This document shows positions 11,001-19,455 of a DNA stretch of 64,000 nt, piece after piece. How positions within the stretch are numbered: position 1 is the stretch's first letter; every line of letters starts with the position of its first letter. This stretch comes from Nereocystis luetkeana (taxonomy: Eukaryota > Sar > Phaeophyceae > Laminariales > Laminariaceae), in contig JARUPZ010000026.1 in assembly GCA_031213475.1 (NCBI GenBank), forward strand, positions 3,366,823 through 3,430,822, given 5' to 3'. Made by a program: the position numbers and the translations under genes. The notes beneath the pieces were generated by a model. The model was not told the origin of the DNA. It saw only the letters and a program-made list of their open reading frames with translations, and did not search any database.

Positions 11001-14000
11001 GTCTGTTCCCCTGCGATTACCTACGAGGTTCCAGGCCGGTTCGTGGGTGCTTTTCTCCATGACGCGAAATCGTGTGCTTTTGCCGATGTTGTCGCGCGCG
11101 CACGCCAACTCGCGCTCCGCTTCACCCGCCTGGATTGGTTTGGTCTTCGTCATACCGTTTCTTCTCTTTGTCGAAATTAAACATAGCGCTCTTGCTCTCG
11201 GTGATCGTATTTTCGATACGACACTGACTGTTTCTAACCGTGTTTAGACATTCCGAATACACTTTTGTGGCTCCTATTACGGGGGACCCTAGTTAACAGG
11301 ACCTATGGTGTACATAAAAAACTACCAGGTATACATTTAACCATTTTTACTAACAATATTTGGTCCTGTTAACTATGGCCCCCCGTAATACTATAACGGA
11401 GGACCATAGTAAACAGGACCTACGATAGAGACCAAAACCCATATACTTCACTGTTTTTACTAACAACATTTGGTCCTGTTAACTATGCCCCCCCGTAATA
11501 CTATAACGGAGGACCACAGTAAACAGGACCTACGGTAGAGACAAAAATCCATATACTTCACTGTTTTTACTAACAACATTTGGTCCTGTTAACTATGGCC
11601 CCCCGTAATACTATAACGGAGGACCATAGTAAACAGGACCTACGGTAGAGACAAAAACCCATATACTTCACTGTTTTTACCAACAACATTTGGTCCTGTT
11701 TACTATGGCCCCCCCGTAATACTTGTATCTTGTGTACCCCGAATACATTTTTTTTCGTGACTGCTACTATCTATACACTTCGTGCATGTAACCGAACACA
11801 CCCTTGCAATTTGCTTTTGTTGCCTCTCGGATATGGCTCCCCTGTGCAGCTACAAAGTCCCCGGCCAGTTCGTGGGGGTCCGCCTAGACAGCGGCGGGGA
11901 CGGCGGGGTCGCGGGCTGCCTCGTGGCCGTCTCGATGGAGCCGACCTCCGTACGACAAAGTGACGGGAAAATCCAGGTTTTGGTGACGGAGGAGGCCACG
12001 TTTCGTCTCAAAGGTACTGCAGAGGTGCACCATTTTTTTTTTCTTAGGCTCCTCACTTGCCGAGCTGTATATGTAGATGTGTATCCCAGTGATACCCAAG
12101 AACTGTTTTTTCGAGGAAAATAAATAAACGTGCAACCCGATTTTACCTATTTACGGGAGACCACATTAAATAGGACCTACGGTACACACACAAAAACCTG
12201 TATATTTTGATATTTTTACCAACAATATTTGGTCCTACTTACTATAGTCCCCCGTAATAACTGTCTCATGGCCTACGACTGCTGTAGGCTCATGACACAA
12301 CGAAAATGTTGCAACACAATAATGAGAATTCCGACGATTGGTTTGTGGGATTAAGGATGCCCGCCAGTCGGAAAGGTCGCCTCAGGATCTGTCTTGATAC
12401 ATCTGCATCACAAAGCGGGAATTGACGGTTCGTCTCAGGAATGTGAGGTTGCGTCGAAAAACGGAAAGTTTGGACCACTACGGCTGTGTCTTTGTCGTTT
12501 TTTCGAAGGGTTGGCACTCGAAGCACTTGCATTTTTCCACGACGACGGAAGCGCACCGATCGATGAACATCCGGGACAAAAAAAAAAATCTCACCGGGTT
12601 GCTTGCTCGCTCACGTACACCCGCAAGCATCGATTGAGCCGAACGCATCGCACGTTATTGGTTTACGTAGTCGACCTTGTACGTCAATCTTTCGGACGGA
12701 CGACTTGATTGCCGCGTACTTGCAGGGGACACTCGAGGGCCTGCGGAGGAGGCCAAGGGGCGTTCCTTGGCGGCGCTGGAGGTGGGCGACAAGGTTAGGC
12801 TGAGCGATTTCATGGGGAGAGGGTTTTCCTCGCTGTTCGTAGGCTGGATAGGGCTGCAGTCGGCGCTGCAGGTAAGCCATGAATCCTGAGTGATGTGCAC
12901 GCACTCGCGTCTCCCTCCAGATCCGCAGAGACGCGTGGACTCATTTCTTGCTTCCCATGGTTGATTGAAATATTTCCCCATTTTTTTCAACCCGGGACGA
13001 GTACGCACGCACGCACGCACTCCCTCCCGATTTCGTTTTTCGCGACATCGTTTTTCGACCTAAGCTTGTTCTCATGTTTCTGGTGGGCGTTGGTGTCTGG
13101 AGGGTTGTGTGGCTGCTTCTGAATGTGATGCGTCGTCGCCACGACAGGAGTGTTGCACTGCTGTACAGGCGCGGTCGGGGCACCGCCTTGCACCTCGCCT
13201 CTCTGGTCTTCGTCTCGGAGACTCTCACGGCTGGTTTCCTTCGGCTCAGAAGAGTAAAATACCGCACCCAACCAGCACCCACACCGAGCTTTTGCGCTTA
13301 AAGCTTTCTCCCCCATCAGGTCCCGTCTTTCACAGAGTCTCCGAACTTCCGGGGATGGGCTGAGCCCCTCCCCCCCCCCCGCCCACCCCGGCAGTTATTA
13401 CTATCACGATTTTGAGGAGGCAGGCGCCCCGCGGAGGAGTCAGGTCTGGACCGAAGCAAGAGCTTAGCCGGTACCGTGTCGGGCACCCGCTGCGTTAGGC
13501 GCGATCATTTCACCTGACTGCCGATGATGCGCCTGGTTCAGGAATTAGTGAGGAGGGTAAATGTTAGATGCCCAAAGCCCCGCAGCGATCGTAAACGGTT
13601 GAGAGGGTGAAGAACCACGCCCGGCACTGCGACGGGGGCCGCGACAACTCGATCTGAAGCTGCCCTTTGCGGGGGGAGACATATTGAACATCGTTACGGC
13701 AAGGACACGGGCGCCCCCCCCTCTGCGTGAGCAAGCCGGTGTACATATTGAGGGTGGGCGCTGTTCAGAGGAAAAATGGGTAGTCGACGAGCGGGGATAG
13801 GGGGACGTTTACAGATGGCTTGAGCTCTCCTTGTGCGAACGTTTTTTTGTTTCTTGGTTTTTTTCTTCCGCAAGGCTTTACCCCTGCAATCACCAGTGCG
13901 CTTCAAAACGTGGTTCAGGTTCAAAAACTGCCGAGTTCTTGCATCGATCCCCTGCCGAAACGTCAATCATTATGCCTCTCTTGACAGGAAAAACGGGATA

Positions 14001-17000
14001 TAGTCATAGTGGCGTCGGGCGCCAGAGGGTTAGGTTCCATCAAGCCCGTGCTCGACTGGCCTCCGGTCCAGGCCCACGCTGGGATAAAGCAGGTCAGACG
14101 GTCTCACAATCCACCTACCGTACGCACCACCCGGTGTGATTAGATAACACCCCCCCCCCCCCCCCCTCGGACGAACTTTTAAAGCTGATTTTCTCTCGAC
14201 AACGAGGAGAGCGCCAGAACGCCGATCGACGCGTCTATTTATGGAAATATCTGGACGAGATGTGTTTTCAAGGCCGCCGTTTTCGATCTTCCCCCCCCAC
14301 CCCCCCCCACCCCCCTTCACCACCCGCGTTTGGGGAAAAAGCGACTCTCACCTTCTTCCTAGATGTGTGTTGTGCTGCATGTTGTACATTGCTATAGTAT
14401 TGATAGCATTGGGAGTTGCAATTAGCGGATGCGTGCTGCGATAAATGGATCATACGTAGACCTGTTCAGGCTGAAATATTTTGTGAGTGACGGGGGGTGC
14501 TCCTTAGCCCTTTTAGTACCGCAGTCCCGTTCTGGGGACAAATTGCTTGAAAGTTGACTGGTTTGTCCCCAAAACGGTACCGCAGTTCTGTAAGGGTTAG
14601 ATCCCAAAATCGCCCGAAATATTCGTTGTTTTTGCGGTATCAGTATTTGTACACTTGTTTGGGGCCATGGACGTGTTGATCATCACCTGTTGCCCTTTCA
14701 TTTTTTTCCAAAGGATCGGCGTTTTGGTGAGGTATAGAGCTCCTCAAGTGTGCGTCAGGGGCCGCACCTAGAGTGTCCAAGCCCGAGAAAAATGTGTGAG
14801 TTCAGCCCCAATTCCACGGGGCTACAGTAGGTACATACCGTATCGAATGTTATTGGCCGCGCAAAATAGTACCAAGATTAGTCAAAACAGCTCTCGTTTG
14901 AGTTCTCCACCCGAGCGTTCGATTTCGATCGAGACTCACCGTGGTCGCAGCACAGGTCGGTCGTGCACACATAGGTCGGGTCGAGTCAACATGCCCACGC
15001 GCCCGTGGCAACAGCAGCCGGCCCTTGTTCTGCTTTTGCGACGGGGGCTACGGGTTGAATAGACACATGACACGTATTCTAAGCGTGGACGTGCGGTGAG
15101 CATGACCTTTATTTTTGCCAATCTGCGTAGAGGATGACACTAAAAAACGGGGGGGAAAATCAGGTTTCACACGTTTTTGTTCGAGGAGCCCCGCCGCCAG
15201 AGACAAATGTTTTGGGCTCAAAAGTGCAACACCCGATTGCAACCCCAATAACCCCTGACTGCAACCTCAAGACCTACCGTAGCACTCAAAAGTGCAACAC
15301 CTGATTGCTACCCCAATACTCCCTAAATGCAATCCTAGTACCTACTGTAGCACTTTACAGTGCAAACCTAGTTGCAGCCCCAGTAACCCTACTTGCTCGT
15401 TACCATTTTACAAGGACAATCGTGCCGCATTGGCTGTCGGGGGGGTGTCACCGGTGCGTATTGGCCTGTATCGAGCGGACTTGCTAAAGGGTTCGCCATA
15501 TCAACGGGAACTCTCGTTTGTGTTTGAAACGTTGTTGACGATGTTGCGATCGATGCGCGTACGACTTCGATAGCGGCGGCGGCGGCGGCGGTGGTGGTGG
15601 TGGTGGTGGTGGTGGTGGTGGTGGTGGTGGTGGTGGTGGGAGGGACGGAATCCATGAATGTTGCGGTTGCAGGTTGGACACAACACTGAAGTCGAGGACC
15701 GAGCGTGGAGCTTCCCCCTTTTGGCACCCGAATCTGACTATTTCTAAGTCATTCCCCCCCCAAACGCTACTGTAGCGTGATCCTGACGGGATTATGCTTG
15801 GAGCCGGTACAGCTTAGATGGGTCAAGCCTGGGGTGTGGATGCAGCGCAAAGAGCACAGCCGTCCCGCTCGTCCTGGTTCAGTCTCACTCCTCCTGTACG
15901 CACGACCGCCTCGCCTCTTTCAGCGGGCGTGCGCGATGGGCAGCCGTGCCCCACAGGACGATACTGGTGGCATTGTCCTCTTTCCTATTTTCCGCACGTG
16001 ATGGTGTGGTCTGTTGTCTGTGTTGTCTGGCGCTGCGGTGTGACACAGGCTTGTGAATTTCACCCCAAGAATCGCGCGGAACCAACTAGAAGCCAGAAAC
16101 GTTCCCGGGAAAATGTAGAATCCGGGCCCAGATTGGCGGCCGAGACTGTAACGGAGACCTGGACTTGTATCCGGCCGGCCGGTGCAGTGCCGTTCTTACT
16201 ATCGTTTTCGCGAAATCTACTAGCGGCGTTCATGATTTCCCGGTCCTTTTGCGACGGTGGATCCATATCGTATGTCATTCGTGGTCGCAGCCGTGCGCCG
16301 CCGCGCGACGTTTTCGGAAAACGGCTCATGCCCAAAAAAGCAAGTGGGGAGGGCCATCCTCGAACATTTGTTTCGCTGCAAAATTGATTCAACCCTTGCT
16401 CCAAGCAGTTTGTCCGAGCAAAAGGGGGGGCTGCAGCTCTAATTGGGTTTAGCAGCTGCAACGTTTGGGTGGAGCTTGGGGGTCGCAGGCGGCATGCGAG
16501 GAAATATAGGGTGTTTTATTGACAATTGACGTGAACCGTACGGGTGATCCCGTCTCTAGGCGAGAGAGGCCCTCCCTACGACGAGCACATGTACGTTTTG
16601 AGCCCTTCACGCAGTCTGCTTCTCCGGTGGGTACTATGGATGATACTTCCGTGTTGCACCAATATTATTTGCAGTTTTGTTTTTGTCGATGCAACAATCC
16701 CGAGGTTCCGGTCGCCCGAAGGTGTATAGACATCGTTGCGTTGCTGCCGACGTTTTCATTTTTGCGTTTTGTTAAATTGTTTGTTCCTTCTCACTCTGGC
16801 GGGCACCGCAGTGACTCGTGCCCTCGTGTGGCAACAAGAGCGCTACGCTACGACTAGCTCTCTCATCACGTCTTGGGTTGATCCCGCCGCCGAGGCACAA
16901 CACTGTTTTGGAGGCATAACTCCCACCATTGCAACTTTACTTTTCGCCTATCCCTGCCCCCAACCCATCTTCAGGTTAGCGTGTACTTAGAAGGCGAAAG

Positions 17001-18166
17001 CCCCGTTTCCGCGGCATTTCTGAACGATTTTCTGGCGTGGAGGTCGTCAGGCATTCGCGTAACGCAGTGCTTTACGTCGGAAACGCCGGGAACCCCACCT
17101 AACGTTGAGGTGAGCACGGTCCCGAGCGATGCTCGTGCACATGAGGTGTCAGGGACGAACGTGTCGCCGGGGGGGGGGAAGCTTGCGATGTGGTCGGGCA
17201 GGGTGCTGTTTTCATCCATCATGTCTGCGACGACGGTTGCAGGCATCTGTGAGCCCCTGGGTTACATGCGGTGCCTTACCTTCTCGACTTTTGTAGCCAC
17301 CATGGCGAGTGAGGTGGGGACGAGCGCGGGGGTTTGGGGGGGGGCATGTTGGGCGGTCAAGCACAGAGGCCTAGGCGCTGTGCTTGAGACATACCACTCT
17401 GTCCCGAAAGTTTAGCACCCTGTGGTTTCGTAATTAGTGTAAAACCGGTGCTTGTATCATGGGTCAGAGTGGTATATGGCTAAACCAGGTCGGCCCGCGC
17501 TCATGCATGGTCTTGACACAGTTCATCATCGTGTTATTGGTAATATCGAGGTCTTGCGGCTTGCGAAGCCGCCCGTTTTTTCTGGGCAAGGGTAATGGAC
17601 ACATGGCAAACCACGCATCAAAGTTTAACCCTGTCACGATTAATGTTGCTTGTTGTATTCAACTCTGTTTCTGAGTAATATTTCCCCCCCTCTAAGCATG
17701 GGTGTAGTTGGGACGGATTTGAGAGGGCGTCGGACTATCGCGACCCGGCAAGGTTGCACCGATAGTGCGCCCTAAAAAATGGCAGCCCCACCTCTGCTGC
17801 GTTTGGTGTGGATTGATTTTGCCCGCTCGCGCTCTGCCTCTCGAGATTGCAACGCAGGACAAACATGGTACTTTGTTGACCCAGAACTGGGTGGGACGGA
17901 GGACAACGGCGTTGTTCCTTCCCGAGAAAGCTTAACCTACGCTGCTCCAATTCCCCCATTTTTCGGCCCCATACGATATGTTGTGGGTGGCACAGGCGGC
18001 AATATTTTCCGGAGACGAGGGGCTGAGAGAAGCGGTTGGAGGCGACCCGGGGGCCGCGTCCTTCTTAATTGCTGGTTTGCCGGGGAAGCGGGCGATGGAG
18101 CTGACCGACCGGTTAACAGATCTAGGAGTGGACGCTAGCCGCCTCCTGTTCAACGAGTTCTTTTGA
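1540..18166 (+). CDS. FAD/NAD(P)-binding oxidoreductase, pKIWI502-like (multi-exon gene)
   Basis: Gene-level entry: exons at 1540-1741 (candidate), 3568-3834, 11850-12013, 12726-12871, 13988-14092, 16975-17109, 17438-17488 (candidate) and 17996-18166. The joined reading resembles the plant fruit protein pKIWI502 and bacterial flavin reductase-like proteins of the ferredoxin-NADP reductase superfamily. The order is: W..AEVLEN start of the beta barrel, SYKVPGQFVGVR flavin-binding strand, LEVGDKVRLSDFMGRGF loop, a nucleotide-binding segment, VSVYLEGES, and a C-terminal end FLIAGLPGKRAMELTDRL...LLFNEFF. In this family that end replaces the usual FNR C-terminus. It should transfer electrons between NAD(P)H and a flavin; its partner is unknown, and plant homologues are plastid-located. 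All assigned junctions agree in phase except the gap between 3,834 (phase 1) and 11,850 (needs phase 2), where one small exon of roughly 60 nt encoding the LRLLxVDV-like strand is missing. Introns hold a LINE and many MITEs. Confidence 0.72.
1750..1808. repeat. 7 bp tandem repeat (GATGTGT)n
   Basis: About eight copies of GATGTGT, interrupted once by GACGTGT, directly downstream of the candidate exon 1 donor. Confidence 0.85.
1880..1975. repeat. Family C MITE, diverged
   Basis: It is preceded by TTAA (1,876-1,879) and starts CCCTTTAAGGGCGGCATCCC. The centre TACACTTTGAGTGGCTTGTCC matches the family centre, and the right arm is decayed. Confidence 0.65.
1991..2226. repeat. Family A MITE, outer copy split by a nested copy
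   Basis: The left part (TTACGGGTTTGCCATAGCAA through GTGTACCC) and the right part (GGTCCTACCAGGG through GGCCCCCCGTCA) together make one diverged family A element. They are separated by a second family A element at 2,079-2,190. Confidence 0.75.
2079..2190. repeat. Family A MITE nested in an older family A copy
   Basis: The element runs from TTACGGGGGGG to CCCCCGTAAA and is flanked by TA on both sides, within the context CCC-TA-[element]-TA-GGTCC. A sister copy without the insertion reads CCCTAGGTCC (45,331-45,340). This shows both the element ends and a TA target duplication. Confidence 0.85.
2440..2740. repeat. Dispersed repeat family E (GATC-rich)
   Basis: It contains CAGATCATCGATCCCCACAG, GGTCTAGCTCATGTTGCCGAG and a GATCTATCTGATCTGTCTG stretch. 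These words recur at 7.55-7.74, 10.13-10.65, 19.25-19.45, 47.11-47.55, 61.85-62.08 and 62.47-62.60 kb. No coding capacity was recognised. Confidence 0.6.
3568..3834 (+). CDS. Exon 2 of pKIWI502-like gene
   Basis: The acceptor is CCCGTTTCAG after a T-rich tract; the donor is GTGAGC at 3,835. The frame with a phase 1 entry encodes an Ala/Thr-rich linker with a (ACC)n poly-Thr run, an acidic Gly/Glu stretch, then a conserved-looking end with DMLKWRDAEVLENSAASADE. W-x-x-A-x-VLEN is the usual start of the FAD domain in this family. Exit phase is 1. The low-complexity stretch is typical of a linker after a transit peptide. Confidence 0.65.
4036..4192. repeat. Degenerate 24 bp tandem array
   Basis: About seven units of the form TTTTGGGACAAACGGTCCTC, with unit lengths 23-26 bp. 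The core TTTTGGGGACAAAC also occurs in family C MITEs, so the array may come from amplification of part of one. Confidence 0.8.
4694..4785. repeat. Family C MITE, well preserved
   Basis: It runs from CCCTTTTAGAACCGCAGTCC to GGACTGCGGTTCTAAAGGGG, an almost perfect inverted repeat with a short centre. It is flanked by TTGA on the left (one change from TTAA) and TTAA on the right. Confidence 0.9.
5003..5046. repeat. (GTT)n microsatellite
   Basis: About 14 GTT triplets in a row, in the intron after exon 2 of the oxidoreductase gene. Confidence 0.95.
5534..6875 (-). mobile_element. 5'-truncated LINE (reverse transcriptase and C-terminal part)
   Basis: Reading leftwards, the first part (6,875-6,400) encodes KFHDGMRACVRLDDGE, the finger motif QGLRQGCVLAPLLFN and the active-site motif LYADDAGIV (near 6,505-6,530). 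The second frame (6,445-5,534) encodes FVYLGGAIS, LKVRMLRAEVIETLLYGCVT, HHKMLLRCIGWRKRKREDH and ends with a Gly-rich tail and a stop at 5,534. One frameshift separates the two parts near 6,400. The palm start (KAFDS-type motif) and the endonuclease are absent, so the copy is truncated on its 5' side, as is usual for LINEs. It lies antisense in the large intron of the oxidoreductase gene. It is a non-LTR reverse transcriptase of the type common in stramenopile genomes; the exact clade was not determined. Confidence 0.9.
6876..7540. other. Spacer with no recognised gene
   Basis: No coding signal was recognised. The segment near 7,210-7,260 (CAGTGCCCTCAAGGA and following) matches 210-250, so a short dispersed repeat is shared between these two places. 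Confidence 0.5.
7545..7745. repeat. Dispersed repeat family E
   Basis: It carries GATCCAACCCAGGAAAAAAG, GATATACGGCTCCCGCCCGG, CAACGTGAGCTACAGATCAC and short CATACAGATCATACAGATCA repeats. The same block order occurs at 10,440-10,650 and 19,250-19,455. Confidence 0.7.
7750..8918. other. Spacer with no recognised gene
   Basis: A minus-strand frame of 100 codons (8,180-7,878) is open but matches nothing I recognise and has no clear splice context. The rest is AT-richer sequence without a visible gene. Confidence 0.4.
8919..9161 (-). repeat. Family B MITE with terminal inverted repeats
   Basis: The ends are GGCGTTCTACGACTGAGATT on the left and the reverse complement of CGCGTTCTGCGATAAAGGTA on the right, an imperfect TIR of about 20 bp. 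The interior (CTTAACCCGAACTCGTCGGA, TTCGGCCATGGGATTATTC, GAGCTCTTGAAGTGAGGAGC on the minus strand) matches copies at 14.5, 26.35, 39.36 and 48.97 kb. Confidence 0.85.
9162..10130. other. Spacer with no recognised gene
   Basis: Long open frames occur on both strands (for example 9,528-10,142 + and 10,064-9,381 -), overlapping each other. Neither shows a family match or splice sites that join it to the oxidoreductase exons. The missing small exon of that gene may lie here or elsewhere in 3.8-11.8 kb. Confidence 0.4.
10131..10415. repeat. 15 bp tandem array, (ATCATCTACAGATAT)n
   Basis: About 18 degenerate units of ATCATCTACAGATAT/G. It leads into a family E block at 10,430-10,650 that contains CAGATCATACAGATTATGCA. 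Confidence 0.9.
10430..10690. repeat. Dispersed repeat family E
   Basis: It shares CAGATCCAACCCACGAAAAA, GGATATACGGTTCCCACCCG and CAACATGAGCTATTGTAGATC with the copies at 7.55 and 19.25 kb. The word GGCAACATGAGCT is shared with the genes of no known family, so this is treated as a non-coding repeat. Confidence 0.7.
10833..10875. repeat. Family C MITE fragment
   Basis: It has GACTGCACTGCCATATTGGG and GACAAAGCGCTTGGAATTAG, the left arm and centre of family C, without a right arm. Confidence 0.5.
11277..11720. repeat. Four family A MITEs in a 110 bp tandem array
   Basis: Copies begin at 11,277, 11,394, 11,504 and 11,614. Copies 2-4 begin TAACGGAGGACCATAGTAAA and are almost identical with an exact 110 bp period. 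Copy 1 has the more usual TTACGGGGGACC start. The last three look like products of local tandem duplication rather than independent insertions. Confidence 0.9.
11850..12013 (+). CDS. Exon of pKIWI502-like gene (flavin-binding strand)
   Basis: The acceptor is CCCTGTGCAG at 11,849 after a pyrimidine tract; the donor is GTACTG at 12,014. With a phase 2 entry it encodes SYKVPGQFVGVRLDSG, then GCLVAVSMEPTS and KIQVLVTEEATFRLKG. The (S/T)Y..PGQ(F/Y)..(L/V)R motif is the flavin-isoalloxazine contact strand in FNR-type enzymes. Exit phase is 1. Confidence 0.85.
12151..12257. repeat. Family A MITE
   Basis: It runs from TTACGGGAGACCACATTAAA to CTATAGTCCCCCGTAA with the usual centre TATTTTTACCAACAATATTTG. 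Confidence 0.85.
12726..12871 (+). CDS. Exon of pKIWI502-like gene
   Basis: The acceptor is GTACTTGCAG; the donor is GTAAGC. Phase 1 in, phase 0 out. It encodes GDTRGPAEEAKG, then SLAALEVGDKVRLSDFMGRG and a hydrophobic end. L..L..GD.V.L...MG.GF aligns with the family's LKKGETVDLSPAMGKGF segment. Confidence 0.88.
13988..14092 (+). CDS. Exon of pKIWI502-like gene (nucleotide-binding segment)
   Basis: The acceptor is CTCTTGACAG; the donor is GTCAGA. Phase 0 at both ends, 35 codons. It encodes EKRDIVIVASGARGLGSIKP and VLDWPPVQAHAGIKQ. Its position and the hydrophobic strand DIVIVASG match the family's NAD(P)-binding VLIFATGSGISPIRS segment, but the usual G-x-G-(I/L)-x-P is replaced by G-A-R-G-L-G-S-I-K-P. 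This may be a natural variant. Confidence 0.7.
14470..14757 (+). repeat. Family B MITE, diverged, with a nested family C copy
   Basis: The left part (GAAATATTTTGTGAGTGACG) and the right part (ATCCCAAAATCG, GTACACTTGTTTGGGGCCAT, GAGGTATAGAGCTCCTCAAG) match family B. They are separated by the family C element at 14,508-14,596. Confidence 0.75.
14508..14596. repeat. Family C MITE nested in family B
   Basis: It runs from CCCTTTTAGTACCGCAGTCC to CGCAGTTCTGTAAGGG and is flanked by TTAG on both sides. The empty site in sister family B copies reads CCCTTAACCCAAAA, so the target was TTAA or a one-base variant. Confidence 0.88.
15215..15400. repeat. About 75 bp tandem repeat, 2.5 units
   Basis: The words AAAAGTGCAACACC, GATTGC(A/T)ACCCCAATA and CCTACYGTAGCACT recur in order at 15,221, 15,290 and, in diverged form, 15,358. 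Confidence 0.75.
15576..15641. repeat. (GGC)n(GGT)n microsatellite
   Basis: About six GGC triplets followed by about 15 GGT triplets. Open frames of poly-His, poly-Pro or poly-Thr across it are artefacts of the repeat. Confidence 0.95.
15645..16974. other. Intron sequence with no recognised feature
   Basis: This is part of the 2.9 kb intron between the exons at 13,988 and 16,975. Several open frames exist on both strands, but none resembles a known family or fits the neighbouring exon phases. Confidence 0.5.
16975..17109 (+). CDS. Exon of pKIWI502-like gene
   Basis: The acceptor is CCCATCTTCAG; the donor is GTGAGC. Phase 0 at both ends, 45 codons. It encodes VSVYLEGESPVSAAFLNDFL and AWRSSGIRVTQCFTSETPG. 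This aligns with the family's VRLYYGAR....Y.E.F..WES.G..V.PVLS segment. Confidence 0.85.
17438..17488 (+). CDS. Candidate small exon of pKIWI502-like gene
   Basis: It has 17 codons, phase 0 at both ends, acceptor GTAATTAG (weak pyrimidine tract) and donor GTCGGC. It encodes CKTGACIMGQSGIWLNQ, which would supply the G.(T/S)G(Y/I)(V/W).Q segment expected between the flanking exons. The match is short and the acceptor is poor. Confidence 0.45.
17996..18166 (+). CDS. Last exon of pKIWI502-like gene
   Basis: The acceptor is GGTGGCACAG; the stop is TGA at 18,164-18,166. It encodes AAIFSGDEGLREAV, then ASFLIAGLPGKRAMELTDRL and TDLGVDASRLLFNEFF. This matches the family ending AVLCGQKQMAEEITSMLV...LLKNF in order and spacing. 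The C-terminal Phe is conserved in the family. Confidence 0.88.
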   Translation, partial: AAIFSGDEGLREAVGGDPGAASFLIAGLPGKRAMELTDRLTDLGVDASRLLFNEFF

Positions 18167-19240
18167 GCGGCTTTGCAGCATTTCTGCTGGCCTAGCTGCT
18201 GTGCTTCTGTACTGCGCTATGCCGAAGTCGCCGCAGAGTAGCATCGGGCTGTAACCGCATCGAGTGAGGGGGGAGCTGTGGTTGGTGGAAATTGTCGGTG
18301 GGTGTCTTTAATTATTTCGTTTTTGCCAGCGGGGGCAGGTGCCACCGTGGTTTGTGGGATTTGTTTTGGGTGGGTCGCTTGTATATTATAACGTTGATCG
18401 TTGATCCCAGCGGGGGCTTGTGGGTGGGCATCCCTCGGTCTCATTCTTGACTGCTGTGGACCGCAGTCTGTCATGTTCTCCGCGCATCAGCGGGGATCAC
18501 GTCCCCACCACAGAAAATTGGTGGTATGATGACACGGTGTTGTGTTGCGCTCAAATGATAGTCGCTGTTGCGATTACGTTGGGTTGATTCCCGTCTGCAT
18601 TTCTTTGGTTTGAAATACGGGGGGCTTATTTAGGTCGTGGGATAGTTGAGTTGCTAGTTGTGCTCGCCCCCTGGGAGTTTGCCCGGTGGCAAACGTTAAT
18701 GGGGTACTACGGGCGGCGACAGCCGCTTACGAACGGGGAACACACCATTTTAAAGTTGTCTCGCGTTGAACCATCATTGACCATCATGAATGGATGCACC
18801 CTTCGTTTCATCTGGACGCCTAAACCCACGAGCGATATATTACACGCGCTCAACTGCGTCGCCGCTTCGACGATAGTCGCCAGTGTCATAAGCACTGGGC
18901 TTTCTGAAGCGGAATATAATGTTTGTTTTTATCTGTATGTCTCTCTGTCTGTCCCCTCGGATAACACTCTTTACAGGACCTATTTCATATGCATCCCCTC
19001 TCTAAACGACCCAAAGCCCCGTACCGCGACGCATGTCCATATCTGACCCACACATTGACGCACGGCCTGCCCCAACTCAAAAAGCTTCTTGGTTGCCTTG
19101 TGCCTTCTACTATCTAACCCCCACCCGAACATCCCATGAATAGGCGAGCAACGCTTTTATGCAGCCTTAGTCCCGGGCCAGTATCTCCAAAATAACTCAC
19201 ATCTCGGACACATCATGATCAAGACTATCTTGAAGTGACT
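18167..19240. other. 3' flank and spacer with no recognised gene
   Basis: This holds the presumed 3' UTR of the oxidoreductase gene. An open frame of 131 codons (18,651-19,046, +) has no recognisable domain and no splice support. No clear polyadenylation signal could be assigned. Confidence 0.4.
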
Positions 19241-19244
19241 CACC

Positions 19245-19455
19245 TACCATTGTGAGAGGTTGTGCAGGGTCTGTACAAAACAGATGCAACCCACGAAGCG
19301 TAACCCAGCAAGCGTCTGCCCGCCCAGGTAAATTGTACGGGTCGCACCTAGCAACATGAGCTGGATCGTACAACATCGGGAGTAATGGATCTGCCATGGA
19401 TAATTTAGATCGCAAAGTGGGCATCGATGGTCTGTCCGAGGTGTGAACGAGCTTT
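19245..19455. repeat. Dispersed repeat family E
   Basis: It shares GAGAGGTTGTGCAGGGTCTG, GATGCAACCCACGAAGC, CAACATGAGCTGGATCGTAC and a GGTCTGTCCGAGG end with the copies at 7.5 and 10.4 kb. Confidence 0.65.

Noticed and set aside
15400-15480. AVGGVSPVRI on the + strand as the NAD(P)-binding GSG.SP motif of the oxidoreductase
   Set aside because: The motif looks tempting, but no donor/acceptor pair keeps the frame into the exon at 16,975. The exon at 13,988 has clean splice sites and phase 0 at both ends.
18651-19046. Open frame of 131 codons as a gene
   Set aside because: No recognisable domain, no upstream or downstream splice context, and a composition like the surrounding spacer.
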